From the NCBI GenBank assembly GCA_023212645.1, contig JALBYC010000004.1, positions 310,001 through 374,000 of the forward strand: a DNA stretch of 64,000 nucleotides, given 5' to 3'. The DNA comes from Farysia itapuensis (lineage: Eukaryota; Basidiomycota; Ustilaginomycetes; Ustilaginales; Ustilaginaceae). The notes beneath the pieces are model-generated. The model saw nothing but the letters and a program-made list of their open reading frames with translations, did no database searches and was not told the origin of the DNA. Within the stretch, counting starts at the first letter, position 1. Each line of letters starts with the position of its first letter. Below, in pieces: positions 27,792 to 37,329 of this stretch. The position numbers and the translations under genes were made by a program.

Positions 27792-29792
27792 ATGGCCGGC
27801 ATCTATCGACGGTCTCTTGGCCGTTTGTCCCGTAAGGAGAGCGAGGTCAACGAGATTCGCTCCACTCCAACAGACGAGCTCTCCTCCTGGCTGCCAGACG
27901 ATGTATGCACCAACTGCGGCGCGACAACGCTCCGCGGCAAGCTCTTTTGCTCCGAGAATTGCAAGCTCGCCGACGCACGACAGATGAGCAAAGACACCGA
28001 CCCAGAGATGCACACCTCCTTGACCGTCTCGAGTCATGATGCTGCCGACAACAAGTTTCGCTACCCCTGCCCACCATCACCAAGTCTCCTCGCTCAGATC
28101 TCTCCCATGCACAAAGCAACCCACCTCACATCCCCAGCCCTTGCTGCCTACCAGAGATCCCTTCCACGATCAGGTAGACTCAGTACTTCCGATGCTGCAC
28201 GCATCACAAAGAAGAGAAGCAGCTCTCAATCCACCTTCTCCTCTGTGTCCGATTCCAACGGCAGCGCCATCGTTAGCACAGACCCGTCCACGCCGTCCCC
28301 AGCATATGGACCGACCGAAGACGAGTCTAGCGACCTTGACGCCATCGACTTCCAGCTTCCACCCTCCGTCAGCAGTGCCAGTGCTGTCATGTTGCGCAGA
28401 GCCTCCAAGTCCAAGCACGACAGTCCTCCCGCCATTGCAGCCCCACGCTCCACTGACGTGCGCACTCCCAAATCCCCCTTATGGTACGCGCGTCAACCAA
28501 GCACGACCAATGCCCGAGGCAGCTTCTACACCTCGCCTGCCGTCATCGCTACCAGTAAGGTCAATGCCACCAGGCGCGACTCCCACGCGACAGGATCAAG
28601 TATGAACTACACAAGCGCCAACACCGCTCGCTCCGCGGATCCTTCGCTCACGCACAAGGCAGCCAAGGATCTGCTCTCTGGCGCTCTTGACCACAGCATC
28701 AAGGCACCAACGACTGGCTTCCAGAAGACCAGCATTGCAGTGCGACGCAATCTTTCTCAAGACGCCGGCACCCGTTCTCCACAAGACGTGCACTCGGCCG
28801 CGTCCTCTGCCGGCAAGACAATGCGAGCATTGAGCCCACCCGCTTCGCGTCCTCTGTCGCCCTTCACTACCGACGGCTGTGATCGATGTCGCACACTGTC
28901 CAACATCTCGAGTGAGCTCGACATCTACTCCAGTAGCTTTGTCTCTTCTCACTCGCGTATGCCTTCAACTCCTTCTGATGACCGACGAAAGATGCAGTCT
29001 CACAAGCATTCGCACAGCGCTGCTGCCGCCCTTCTCTTCACTCAGGTCTACACTTCTGATCAAAAGGTTGCTGCCGAGCGCACGAGAGCTGCTTCTTCGT
29101 CGGCCAAGTCCAGCCCTTTGACGACCGCGTTGGCCAACGAGACGGCGCCGTACAAGGCGACTCCACCCCGTGGTCGATCAAAGGCTCGCGGTCGTAGCTC
29201 GCAACGTCGAAGCCCAAGTCCACCTCGTGCTGCTGCTCGACGGGATTCGTCGACACAGCGCGACGTACCACCGGCACTACCCTTGGCTCGCTCGCATCCC
29301 ATTTCCATCTCGACCCGATCACCTCGACTCGTGGGCGATGAGGACGCTTTGCTCGGCGAAAAGGAGCTCCGCTCTGACCGGCCGACCGACTCGCCCTCTG
29401 TGATGCAGGAAACGACGCCACCGGAGCTGGTGGCACAGCCACAGCGTGGTCGATCGCGCGGTCGATCTCACCGACGTGATCGCGAATCGCGCGAACGTGG
29501 GTCGGCATCGCGCTCTCGTAGCACACGCTGGGTTCACAAAGACTGCGAGCTGTCCTGGGCAGCCTATGGTCATCGTGACTTGGACAGGGGGGAGCTCGAA
29601 ACCTCCGCCGCCGCCAAGTCTCGCGTGCGCCGCGGCCGAGCTGGCCACAAAGAATTCACCGACCCAGGATTCGACGATATCGATCTCGAACTCGACGGTG
29701 ATGACGAGAGCGGAGACGCCAACTCGCACTTGTCTTCGGGCGGCAGTGTCGAGTCTGCACCCACACGGGGCCGCACCACACTCCGTTCTTGA
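27792..29792 (+). CDS. Cys-rich ECL1/LSRF-like zinc-binding protein
   Basis: Single-exon 666-aa protein, mostly Ser/Arg/Pro-rich and probably disordered. The only recognisable element is near the N-terminus: CTNCGATTLRGKLFCSENCK, a C-X2-C-X10-C-X3-C cluster at about residues 39-61 followed by LADA. This pattern resembles the fungal life-span regulatory factor family (Ecl1/2/3), small stress proteins that bind zinc, but those are far shorter. The rest has Arg/Ser repeats (RGRSKARGRSSQRRSPSP, RGRSRGRSHRRD) typical of nuclear or RNA-related proteins. The start ATG follows a pyrimidine- and CA-rich leader. Function is unknown; the family match is tentative. Confidence 0.6.
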   Translation: MAGIYRRSLGRLSRKESEVNEIRSTPTDELSSWLPDDVCTNCGATTLRGKLFCSENCKLADARQMSKDTDPEMHTSLTVSSHDAADNKFRYPCPPSPSLLAQISPMHKATHLTSPALAAYQRSLPRSGRLSTSDAARITKKRSSSQSTFSSVSDSNGSAIVSTDPSTPSPAYGPTEDESSDLDAIDFQLPPSVSSASAVMLRRASKSKHDSPPAIAAPRSTDVRTPKSPLWYARQPSTTNARGSFYTSPAVIATSKVNATRRDSHATGSSMNYTSANTARSADPSLTHKAAKDLLSGALDHSIKAPTTGFQKTSIAVRRNLSQDAGTRSPQDVHSAASSAGKTMRALSPPASRPLSPFTTDGCDRCRTLSNISSELDIYSSSFVSSHSRMPSTPSDDRRKMQSHKHSHSAAAALLFTQVYTSDQKVAAERTRAASSSAKSSPLTTALANETAPYKATPPRGRSKARGRSSQRRSPSPPRAAARRDSSTQRDVPPALPLARSHPISISTRSPRLVGDEDALLGEKELRSDRPTDSPSVMQETTPPELVAQPQRGRSRGRSHRRDRESRERGSASRSRSTRWVHKDCELSWAAYGHRDLDRGELETSAAAKSRVRRGRAGHKEFTDPGFDDIDLELDGDDESGDANSHLSSGGSVESAPTRGRTTLRS

Positions 29793-30122
29793 TCCCATTT
29801 CACACAACCAGCATACACATCCTTCCCTAGCAACGTCCTTTCTTCCCACCATCACCACTTTCGTCACTGCATAACATCTCTCACGTCATTGTACCACCAT
29901 TAAAAACACTCCCGGGTCTTTTTCCCTTCCCCCCCCCAAAAATCACTTCAGGCACGTAGATCGGGCCGTTGTTTTGCGAAATACACCATCGCTCATACAT
30001 AATTCGCTTCAGTGTGCGTATATGCGTAAAAGAGATACAACAAGTCCCAGGGGAAGATACATAAAGGTACGAGGTACAAGTACAGCGGATGAGGGGGACT
30101 CGGAGGGGAAAAGTGTGGGTTG
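29793..30122. other. Convergent 3' region
   Basis: This 330-bp stretch between two convergent stop codons contains a homopolymer run of C near 29929-29937. It presumably carries both polyadenylation sites. No gene is seen. Confidence 0.55.
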
Positions 30123-33100
30123 CTAGAAGGACAGGAGGTAGTAGATGATCTGGACGGGAGCTAGGAGGAGGAGAAGGGAGAAGGAAGTGAGTTGGGCGAG
30201 GGAGTAGATGAGTAACTGCAGGAAGAAGGGCAGCCAGCCGTGGAGGGAGATGTATACGCGGTAGAGTCCCCAGAGGGTGGAAACGGGTTGGTGGTGGGGT
30301 GTTTGGGGGGAAGACAGGTTGCGCGATGTGTACGGCGGGGGTGCGCGGTGGACGTTGAGCATGGCCGTGGAGGGGAGGGGTGGCATTTGACCGGCCAGTC
30401 GTCCCAGCACTGGAAGTTGGAGCAACGGAGTGAGGTACGTCTCGCTCGAAGCGGCTGTCCACTCTACCGCGCTCGGTCCAAACACGCCAGGCGAAGGTCG
30501 GTACAGCTCCGCATAGCTGATAGCGTACTCAGCGCCGGCATACATGCGCATTCGTTGCGCTTTCGTCTCAGCCACATGCAGCAAGAAAGCCATGAGTGCA
30601 AATTGCACAGCCAGCAGTATAGCCAACATCCATCTTGGGCGTTTCGACCAGTGTGACGACTCCTTGCCGGTTCCTGCGCTCTGTACACGTGCAGCCAGCA
30701 CAGTCAGCGCGTGCGTCAGCTCATTCCGAAGCTTCAACACCGTTGCGTCATCGACCTCGACATCTGCTGTATCTTCCTCTGGCTCCGGCGACATTGCTCT
30801 CCTGTCATCCAATGGCGCCGAATGTTCTCGAAGAGCCAGACTGCGCTGCAATTGCAATACTGACTCGATTTGATCGTTGACTTTGCCAACTGCAGCGCCA
30901 AGACTTTGCTGCGCACGCGTTTTCCGCGAAGTGTCCAAAGTGGACAAAATAGTCCGAACGACTTTTCCGACGGAATCATTGCCTTCATCCATGGACGATG
31001 ACGGCGATGGCTGGAATGCTGTAAACTCGTTGCTGCTCCTGAGCGAGACCGGGCGAGGCGAACGAGGCGAGCTCCGCGGATCATCGCGACTGAACGTGCT
31101 AGTGGATCCGCCACGTGCCGGTGACGGCGTGCGGCGAGCGGTGCGCGCGGACAAATTTGCCGATGGTGGCGGGGTCGACGTGCGTGGGACATCGACGTCG
31201 GGGAACAGACCGAATTCGGAAGCGCCCCGCGATGCGATCGCTGTGCGCTGCCTGGATGGGGAACTCTCTGGGGAGCCAGCGGAAGAGGTGTGGGAGAGGT
31301 CCGAGTCGTTCGCAGCTTCACTATCTCTCTTTCTAGGCATCTGATCCTGCTTTGTTGACGCAAAGTTCAATATCTTGGTGCGTACAGACGTAGGCGATGG
31401 ACGTATGACATGGCGCGAGACTGGCGATGAACCCCCAAATGTGGCTGCAAGCTTCGCCGGCGAAGGCAGATACGCACCGGGAAGATGGACACTTCGTGAG
31501 AAAGATGAATTGCCCTTTGCACCGTCTTGCTCTACAATGGGCCGGACAGGCGAGACGTGTTGGACCAAGACTTGCTCTTGCGCTACTTTGTCTTCCTTTG
31601 AAGGTTGGGAGTCCATTGTACCCTGACCCACGATGTCTATTTCTGTGCTTGCATCGGCAAGTATTTCGGGGATCACGATTTCCGGTGTTTGCGCCTCCAA
31701 GCTCTCCGTGAGGTGCTCGCTCTCGTCCCAGGATCCCGAGTCAGACCGGTAATCCGGTCGCGGGCTGAAGCGCACGTTGTGTCTGCTCTTTGCTGACATA
31801 TCTCCCTTCAGCTTTCTTTTCGTCGAGGACAGGATTCCGGGTGTTTGCGGGTAGGCAGCCGCAGCATTCGTAGCAGCATACTTGAGCGGTGTGATATCGA
31901 CTGGTTGGTCAACCGAGCGATGTAGCGCCTGGTTGAGGCGGGACTGTGCAATCGGACCGCTGGAAGGCGGAACACGAGCGGTAACACTGCTGACGGCAGA
32001 ATTTTGACGTCGATGGGCGGCCTTACGTGGGGAAGTAGCCGGACTGGACAGACTTGAAATGGTACCGGCACCGCTGCCGGTGGGCGAAAGGTCTAGTGCC
32101 ATTGGCTGTGATGCGAAACCGAATGCTTGGGATGGCTGCGGCGTTGTTGGGCCATTCGCAATCGTCTCTGTCATTTCTACTTTGACGTCAGCCGGAATGT
32201 TTTCGTGCTCGTGAGCATTCGGAGAAGATGATTCAGTGGGATTAGTATATGTCGCTGCGTCTTGGCCGTCTCTGTCCTCCTCTTCGCTGCCTTCGGACAA
32301 TGTTTCAGGTATGTGAGGCGCAGCTTCGTCGTGCAGATGTCTTGTCAAGACATCCTCGGCCATCGCCTCGTCCGTTCTCGGTGATGAAGATGCGGAAAGG
32401 ATGGGCGTCGTAGATGTCGCGGCTCGCATGGAGGGACTGGAGCTCGATCCGAGGCGGGCAGATGTCGCAGGCGACGTTGGACTGGGTGACTTTCGTGCCA
32501 CACTCAAAGACAGCACCGTCGTCGCTGGAGACTCAGTGCTCGGGGTCACCAGGCTCGTAGCCGGCAATGCTGATGGCGATTCAGGCCCTCGACGAGTTGA
32601 TTGGGCCAGTATTGCTCTTGCTGCCCTCTGCTTTTCCCGTTGTTCTTGTTTTTCTTGCCATCGGCGCTGCTCTTCGACCGCACGGGCGTCCCTTTCCTTC
32701 TGCATAGACTCAAAAACGGCTGCGATGCTTCGGCGACCGGATGCAGGGGACTTGAAGGGCGAGTTACTCTCAGCTTGACTTTCTGGAGTCTGAAACAAAG
32801 CCTGAGAAGAAGACATGCTGTTGGGTGTTGAGAGCCATGGCCGTCGCTTGGGCGGACTCCGTAGTTCCGGCTCCAAACTTCTGGATGTCTTGAACGAGCC
32901 ATCTCGTCTGGACGCCCGACGTGCGGTCAGCTCAGATCTTCTGCGTGCCTCTTTAGATTGTTCAATGTCGCTGTCAGCATCTGAATCGGCTTGTTGATCT
33001 GCTGGTTCTCCGAGGCCTTTCTGTAACTGATCAAAGGATCTGTAGAGTGTTGAAGCGGAAGGACGTGATCGTCTTGGGACCGAGTCTCGGACCACATCCG

Positions 33101-33767
33101 TGACCCCGCGTGGATTACGTCCTGAGGAGAAGGATGTGCTCATTGACACATCATCGGCTGTTGTTGCCATGTTTACTGCAGGTCTCGGCCTTGTGTCGTA
33201 AACGTCGACTGCCAAAGAAGATGAGTCGGATGAAGAAGAGGTCGAGCCTGCTGCCCGGCGGCACAGAACCCCGGAAAGTTCCTGATCTGAGCAGCGACAA
33301 TCGTCTGGACAAAGCTTTGGAGCCAGCCTGGAAGACAATGACGACGACTTTGGGGGCCCGCGGCGACGCGAGCCGGTAGATGGTGAAGCAGCTGTGTGGC
33401 TTATTGATGGCGTGTTGCTTGGCGACAGAACTACCTCTTCCACTGCTGGTATGGGTGCGTTGAAACTCATCCGATTTCTAGATGCATGCGATGATGTGCT
33501 GGAGTTCGAACGTGCTTCCCACGGGTAGTAGTCAGAGTTGGTATCGAAATTGACAAGGGTGCTGCTGGAGGTCGAAGTCGCATCAGACGCCAGCACGACA
33601 GACTTGCTAAATCGCGTCGAATTGAGACTTGTAGGCGATGAATGCTGGTCCTGCGCCCTTCGCTGATTCTGACGAGAGGAGTAGGGACTTTGGCGCTCTT
33701 TCGAGTTGGCGGCGTGCCGAGTGGTACCTGGGCTGTTTAGACTGCGAGAGCCCAACAAGCTAGACAT
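30123..33767 (-). CDS. Large Ser-rich protein with C-terminal membrane segments, unknown function
   Basis: Single-exon 1214-aa protein that I do not recognise. About the first 1000 residues are Ser/Pro/Thr-rich and mostly disordered, with a charged helix near residues 355-385 (ESMQKERDARAVEEQRRWQE). A short region with a conserved look lies near residue 660 (PGILSSTKRKLKGD, RHNVRFSPRPDY). A helical segment at about 970-1040 precedes a first transmembrane span (WMLAILLAVQFALMAFLLHV). The extreme C-terminus is strongly hydrophobic (WLPFFLQLLIYSLAQL, FSLLLLLAPVQIIYYLLSF). This suggests a long cytosolic or nucleoplasmic region anchored at the C-terminus, for example in the ER or nuclear envelope. 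No enzyme motif is present. Confidence 0.8.
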   Translation of the reverse strand: MSSLLGSRSLNSPGTTRHAANSKERQSPYSSRQNQRRAQDQHSSPTSLNSTRFSKSVVLASDATSTSSSTLVNFDTNSDYYPWEARSNSSTSSHASRNRMSFNAPIPAVEEVVLSPSNTPSISHTAASPSTGSRRRGPPKSSSLSSRLAPKLCPDDCRCSDQELSGVLCRRAAGSTSSSSDSSSLAVDVYDTRPRPAVNMATTADDVSMSTSFSSGRNPRGVTDVVRDSVPRRSRPSASTLYRSFDQLQKGLGEPADQQADSDADSDIEQSKEARRRSELTARRASRRDGSFKTSRSLEPELRSPPKRRPWLSTPNSMSSSQALFQTPESQAESNSPFKSPASGRRSIAAVFESMQKERDARAVEEQRRWQEKQEQREKQRAARAILAQSTRRGPESPSALPATSLVTPSTESPATTVLSLSVARKSPSPTSPATSARLGSSSSPSMRAATSTTPILSASSSPRTDEAMAEDVLTRHLHDEAAPHIPETLSEGSEEEDRDGQDAATYTNPTESSSPNAHEHENIPADVKVEMTETIANGPTTPQPSQAFGFASQPMALDLSPTGSGAGTISSLSSPATSPRKAAHRRQNSAVSSVTARVPPSSGPIAQSRLNQALHRSVDQPVDITPLKYAATNAAAAYPQTPGILSSTKRKLKGDMSAKSRHNVRFSPRPDYRSDSGSWDESEHLTESLEAQTPEIVIPEILADASTEIDIVGQGTMDSQPSKEDKVAQEQVLVQHVSPVRPIVEQDGAKGNSSFSRSVHLPGAYLPSPAKLAATFGGSSPVSRHVIRPSPTSVRTKILNFASTKQDQMPRKRDSEAANDSDLSHTSSAGSPESSPSRQRTAIASRGASEFGLFPDVDVPRTSTPPPSANLSARTARRTPSPARGGSTSTFSRDDPRSSPRSPRPVSLRSSNEFTAFQPSPSSSMDEGNDSVGKVVRTILSTLDTSRKTRAQQSLGAAVGKVNDQIESVLQLQRSLALREHSAPLDDRRAMSPEPEEDTADVEVDDATVLKLRNELTHALTVLAARVQSAGTGKESSHWSKRPRWMLAILLAVQFALMAFLLHVAETKAQRMRMYAGAEYAISYAELYRPSPGVFGPSAVEWTAASSETYLTPLLQLPVLGRLAGQMPPLPSTAMLNVHRAPPPYTSRNLSSPQTPHHQPVSTLWGLYRVYISLHGWLPFFLQLLIYSLAQLTSFSLLLLLAPVQIIYYLLSF

Positions 33768-34581
33768 GGATGCTTACCAGGTAATTCGTCTGGTGCAACG
33801 TAATGGCGTGTTTGTTGCGGACAGCTCCAAGCGAACCATCATCGCCAAAGGTGAAGTACGACAGTTGCTAGTGGTGGTGATGATCATCTCGCCATGACTT
33901 TTTTTCTGGATGTAGCTTTGACAGGCTCGGAATTGTCGAAACACGGCTCACGCGCAGCGCGTTCAGCAGTTGGATCGGCAGATTCATACTGATCATCGGG
34001 CCAGATAACTCTAACAAAGTTGAATTCGGATTTGGCCGAAGCGCCGAACCGCCGAAGTGTCGAACGCACGCGGGGGTCGAGGCCAAGCTCGGCGTTGTCC
34101 GAGCTGGTGCCATGTTGGTGGCCAATCTGGTACTCGCACAAACAGCATCAAACTTTGTCAATCGACATGAGCTTGACACGATCTGCTGATATGCGATACT
34201 CACTTAGATCTTGTTGAATGGGCGGCTGCCGATAGCTTGGTCTAGCTGGCATTTATCGCAGCTGATAAGGTGTTCATCAGGATCGGTGGTGGCTGACAGG
34301 GTCGTCCGGATTTCTCCAGGTGCTGCGACCGGCAAATGCAATACTGCGACTTATCTGTGTGGATCTCTTATCTGGTGCAGCAGAGTAAAAGCATAAAAAG
34401 CTTTGCTTCCTGAATTGCATTCTGCTCCCCCGGATTTCCTACCTCCCTTCTCGCTGCGGCCTTCGCCTCGTTCAACTATCAAGCTTCAAACGCCGTCTGC
34501 GCTTACATACCTACTCCTCGACTTGTGCTCCGATCCCTTCCAGCACTGGCCATCTCCTCAACGCTATCCATCAGAGCCATA
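33768..34581. other. Divergent promoter region of the 1214-aa protein gene and uricase
   Basis: This 814-bp intergenic region has no supported exon. The proximal 320 bp upstream of uricase carry three GATA-type motifs, listed separately, and the leader is pyrimidine-rich (34410-34520). Confidence 0.55.
34263..34373. promoter_or_regulatory. Three GATA-factor sites upstream of uricase
   Basis: TGATAAG lies at 34263-34269. TTATCT (AGATAA on the other strand) lies at 34351-34356 and again at 34368-34373. All match the HGATAR consensus of fungal nitrogen regulators (AreA/Nit2 type). Uricase is a nitrogen-scavenging enzyme, so control by nitrogen supply is a reasonable inference. Confidence 0.5.
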
Positions 34582-35565
34582 ATGACAAGCAAGGCGTCCT
34601 CCTCCAACGTCAGTCTGACCTCGGCATCTTACGGCAAGGATCTGGTTCGCATTTTCCGCATCGTGCGGGACCCTCAGGATACCTCCTCTCACAGAATTAC
34701 TGAATACACTGTAAGATGCCTGCTCCACGGCGAGAGTCTGGTGCCTTCGTATACAGAAGCCGATAATTCGCCCGTGGTGGCCACGGACACGGTGAAGAAC
34801 ACACTCAACTACCTGGCCAAGGTTCTCCCAGCCGACGATGTCTTGTGTCCGGAAAAGTATGCGCTGAGTGTTGTCAACCACTTCCTTACTACATACAGTC
34901 ACATTGACAAGACCGAGGTGGACCTCATTCAGCACAAGTGGACCCGCATTGTGCTTGATGACAAGGACGGCGGAGCACATAAGCACAGCTTTGTTCGCGA
35001 TGGAGACGAAAAGCGCACTGTTCGAGCCATGGGCCAGCGACAGGGCAAGGACATTAAAGTAACGACGCTAGAAGGAGGCATCAAGGGCTTGCTGGTTCTG
35101 AAAAGCAGTGGAAGTGCCTTCCATGGCTTCCACAAGGACAGCTTCACCACTCTCAAGCCTGTCAACGACCGTATCTTTTCCACCGAAGTCGAATGCTCTT
35201 ACTCGATCAATCTGCCACTCGCAAGTCTGACCAGTCTACTCCAGAACAAGTCATCCCTGCCGCACTTTTGCGAGATCAGCTCGTCTGTCAAGAAGCACAT
35301 AATGCGGGTGTTTGCGCTAGACGATTCGGCCAGTGTGCAGGCAACCATGTACCGGATGGCACAAGCCATTATCGGCGACGAGGCCAACGCAGCTGTGCAG
35401 GACGTCTCGTTTGCCCTTCCCAACAAGCACTACATTCCCATCGACTTGAGCTTCAAAGGCCTTAGCAACCTGGACGAGAAAGACGCCGAGGTCTTTTTGC
35501 CCACAGCCCACCCAAGCGGCTACATCAAGGCAAAGATCTCACGTACCTCTGCTGCCAAGCTCTAG
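34582..35565 (+). CDS. UOX: Urate oxidase (uricase), peroxisomal
   Basis: Oxidises urate to 5-hydroxyisourate in purine degradation. Single exon, 327 aa. The two T-fold halves are visible: YGKDLVRIFRI carries the catalytic Lys, VVATDTVKNT the Thr-Asp pair, GFHKDSFTTL the Phe stacking on urate, and ATMYRMAQA the active-site Gln region. The protein ends in AKL, a variant of the SKL peroxisomal targeting signal. The frame is open upstream, but the first ATG is at 34582, just before MTSKASSSNVS. Upstream GATA sites fit nitrogen regulation. Confidence 0.96.
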   Translation: MTSKASSSNVSLTSASYGKDLVRIFRIVRDPQDTSSHRITEYTVRCLLHGESLVPSYTEADNSPVVATDTVKNTLNYLAKVLPADDVLCPEKYALSVVNHFLTTYSHIDKTEVDLIQHKWTRIVLDDKDGGAHKHSFVRDGDEKRTVRAMGQRQGKDIKVTTLEGGIKGLLVLKSSGSAFHGFHKDSFTTLKPVNDRIFSTEVECSYSINLPLASLTSLLQNKSSLPHFCEISSSVKKHIMRVFALDDSASVQATMYRMAQAIIGDEANAAVQDVSFALPNKHYIPIDLSFKGLSNLDEKDAEVFLPTAHPSGYIKAKISRTSAAKL

Positions 35566-35798
35566 ACTATACCTCATGCCGCCCCGTTGAACCATACAAT
35601 GTACTTGAACTGGACTATGAAGGATCTGATAGTGACCTCTTTCTTTTTGCACACGCGAAATTGTGAATGTGGAGATAGTCGCGCCTGAGTTGTGTTGGTC
35701 CATGCGCCGAATTTAATGCACTTCTTCCTATTGACCCCTGTGCAGAGAGGCTCGAGGTCGTGTGACAGTCTACTACCACTACACTGCAGCTCCCTACA

Positions 35799-36598
35799 AT
35801 GTCGTCAACATACTTTGAGCAGTGCAAGAGGGTAAGTTCGCGTGGAGACCGTGACTTGAGCGCAGCTAAAGTTTCTCTCTAGTCCTTTGCCGATGTTTCG
35901 ACCGAGAACGGCGTGGACACAGTTGCCTTTCTGGAGGCATGCGAGGGTCTAGTCAAGTTATTTGACCTTCTGGGTAACCCTGCTTTCAAGGTGGTGCAGA
36001 ACGACATGAACGGAAACATTGCGGTAGGTATCAGAAGGTTATCAGACGGTGAGCCTTTGACTGACTGGCCCTGTACATCGAACAGAAAGTCGACACACGA
36101 CTGAAGGAGACAGGATCGGACAAGTCAGGGACACTCGAGAAGCTGGTACAGAACGAAGGTCCGGGAGGTGCTCCAAAGCGGACAGCTACAGAGGGCCTCA
36201 TGTGGCTACTTAGAGGACTCGACTTCACCGCCCAAGCTATGCGAAACTCGGTCAAGAACCCCAGCGAGGAGCTGGCTACCAGCTTCACGAATGCCTACAC
36301 GACAACGTTGCGTCCCTATCACGGGATGCTAGTCCGACCCGTATTCGGTCTTGCGATGAAGGCATGCCCTTACCGCAAAGACTTTTACGCCAAGCTTGGT
36401 TCGTCGCAAGACAAGGTTAATCAGGAGCTCGAAAAGTGGCTCAACGGTCTCGAGAAAGTCGTCGCGCACATGAAGCAGTTCTACGCGTAAGTTCTAGGGT
36501 GTCTGGCCTAGCACTAAGCTGTTGACTGACTCTTATATACCTGTCTTGGTCTTGCCTCTATTTACAGGTCTGGCGGCTACGAGAAAGGCTTCAAGTAG
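35799..36598 (+). CDS. Glycolipid transfer protein
   Basis: Cytosolic carrier that moves glycosphingolipids between membranes. Four exons, join(35799..35831,35883..36023,36086..36486,36568..36598), encode 201 aa, close to the 209 aa of animal GLTP. All donors are GTAAGT or GTAGGT and all junctions keep frame. Conserved positions are present: FKVVQNDMNGNI (Asp and Asn that hold the sugar), EGLMWLLRGLDFTAQAM (Trp platform), and LRPYHGMLVRPVF (His). The last exon adds only SGGYEKGFK. The gene is similar in kind to the fungal HET-C2 protein. It follows uricase in the same direction by 233 bp. Confidence 0.94.
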
Positions 36599-37329
36599 AA
36601 GCTGCTTTCACCACAAGTATGGAATACACAATCGCAATTGTCCAGTCTGTGCAGTCCTAGTACGCTCTCGTACGCTATCGGTGTTGACCTACAAGTACGC
36701 TCATTGCTATTGGACGGGTGGGATTCGGTCGACTCGAAAGGTAATCGATAAGATAGTGTCCAATTACGCCGAAGACACTCCTTGTTTCCTATGCTCCAGC
36801 AGAAACCTTCTAAGCACACAATCTGTTGGTCGAGCATGAACAAATGGTACATTGCCGATGCTTCGCTGACAGCACGTTGTTGTTCGCTATAAGCCCGATG
36901 ATTGTAGATCTCTTTGCCACACTGCCCACACACTTCCGAAATCCTCCTGATCGGCGAAGGAACAGCTCGGAAAGTTCCGTTTCAAAATCATTGTGGAGGG
37001 ATGTAGTCCCGCTTACCACCGCTATACACACTTACTTTCAGCCGTGCCTGTGCTGGCGTTGAGCCGTAGGCGCAAGAGTTGAGGTGTATACTGAGTATAT
37101 TCGGACGGCTCACAGATGCGCAGATCGAAGACGTCTATAGCGGCAACGAATGAGAAGTACGAAGTTGGGGCGAACGAGATTGAATACTGAATACAAATTT
37201 TTAATCGATAGTTGGTCCGTCCGTGCGTCTGACGATCCCATCTTGTGTGTGGTCATATGTCACACTAGCCATTTTCAACCTGTTCTTCTCTTACCACAAC
37301 ACAACTCTACACACACACATCTCTTTACC
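36599..37329. other. Intergenic region upstream of aldolase
   Basis: This 731-bp stretch contains the GLTP 3' end and the aldolase promoter. The last 60 bp are C/A-rich (CACAACACAACTCTACACAC), as is common in leaders of highly expressed fungal genes. I see no other gene. Confidence 0.5.
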
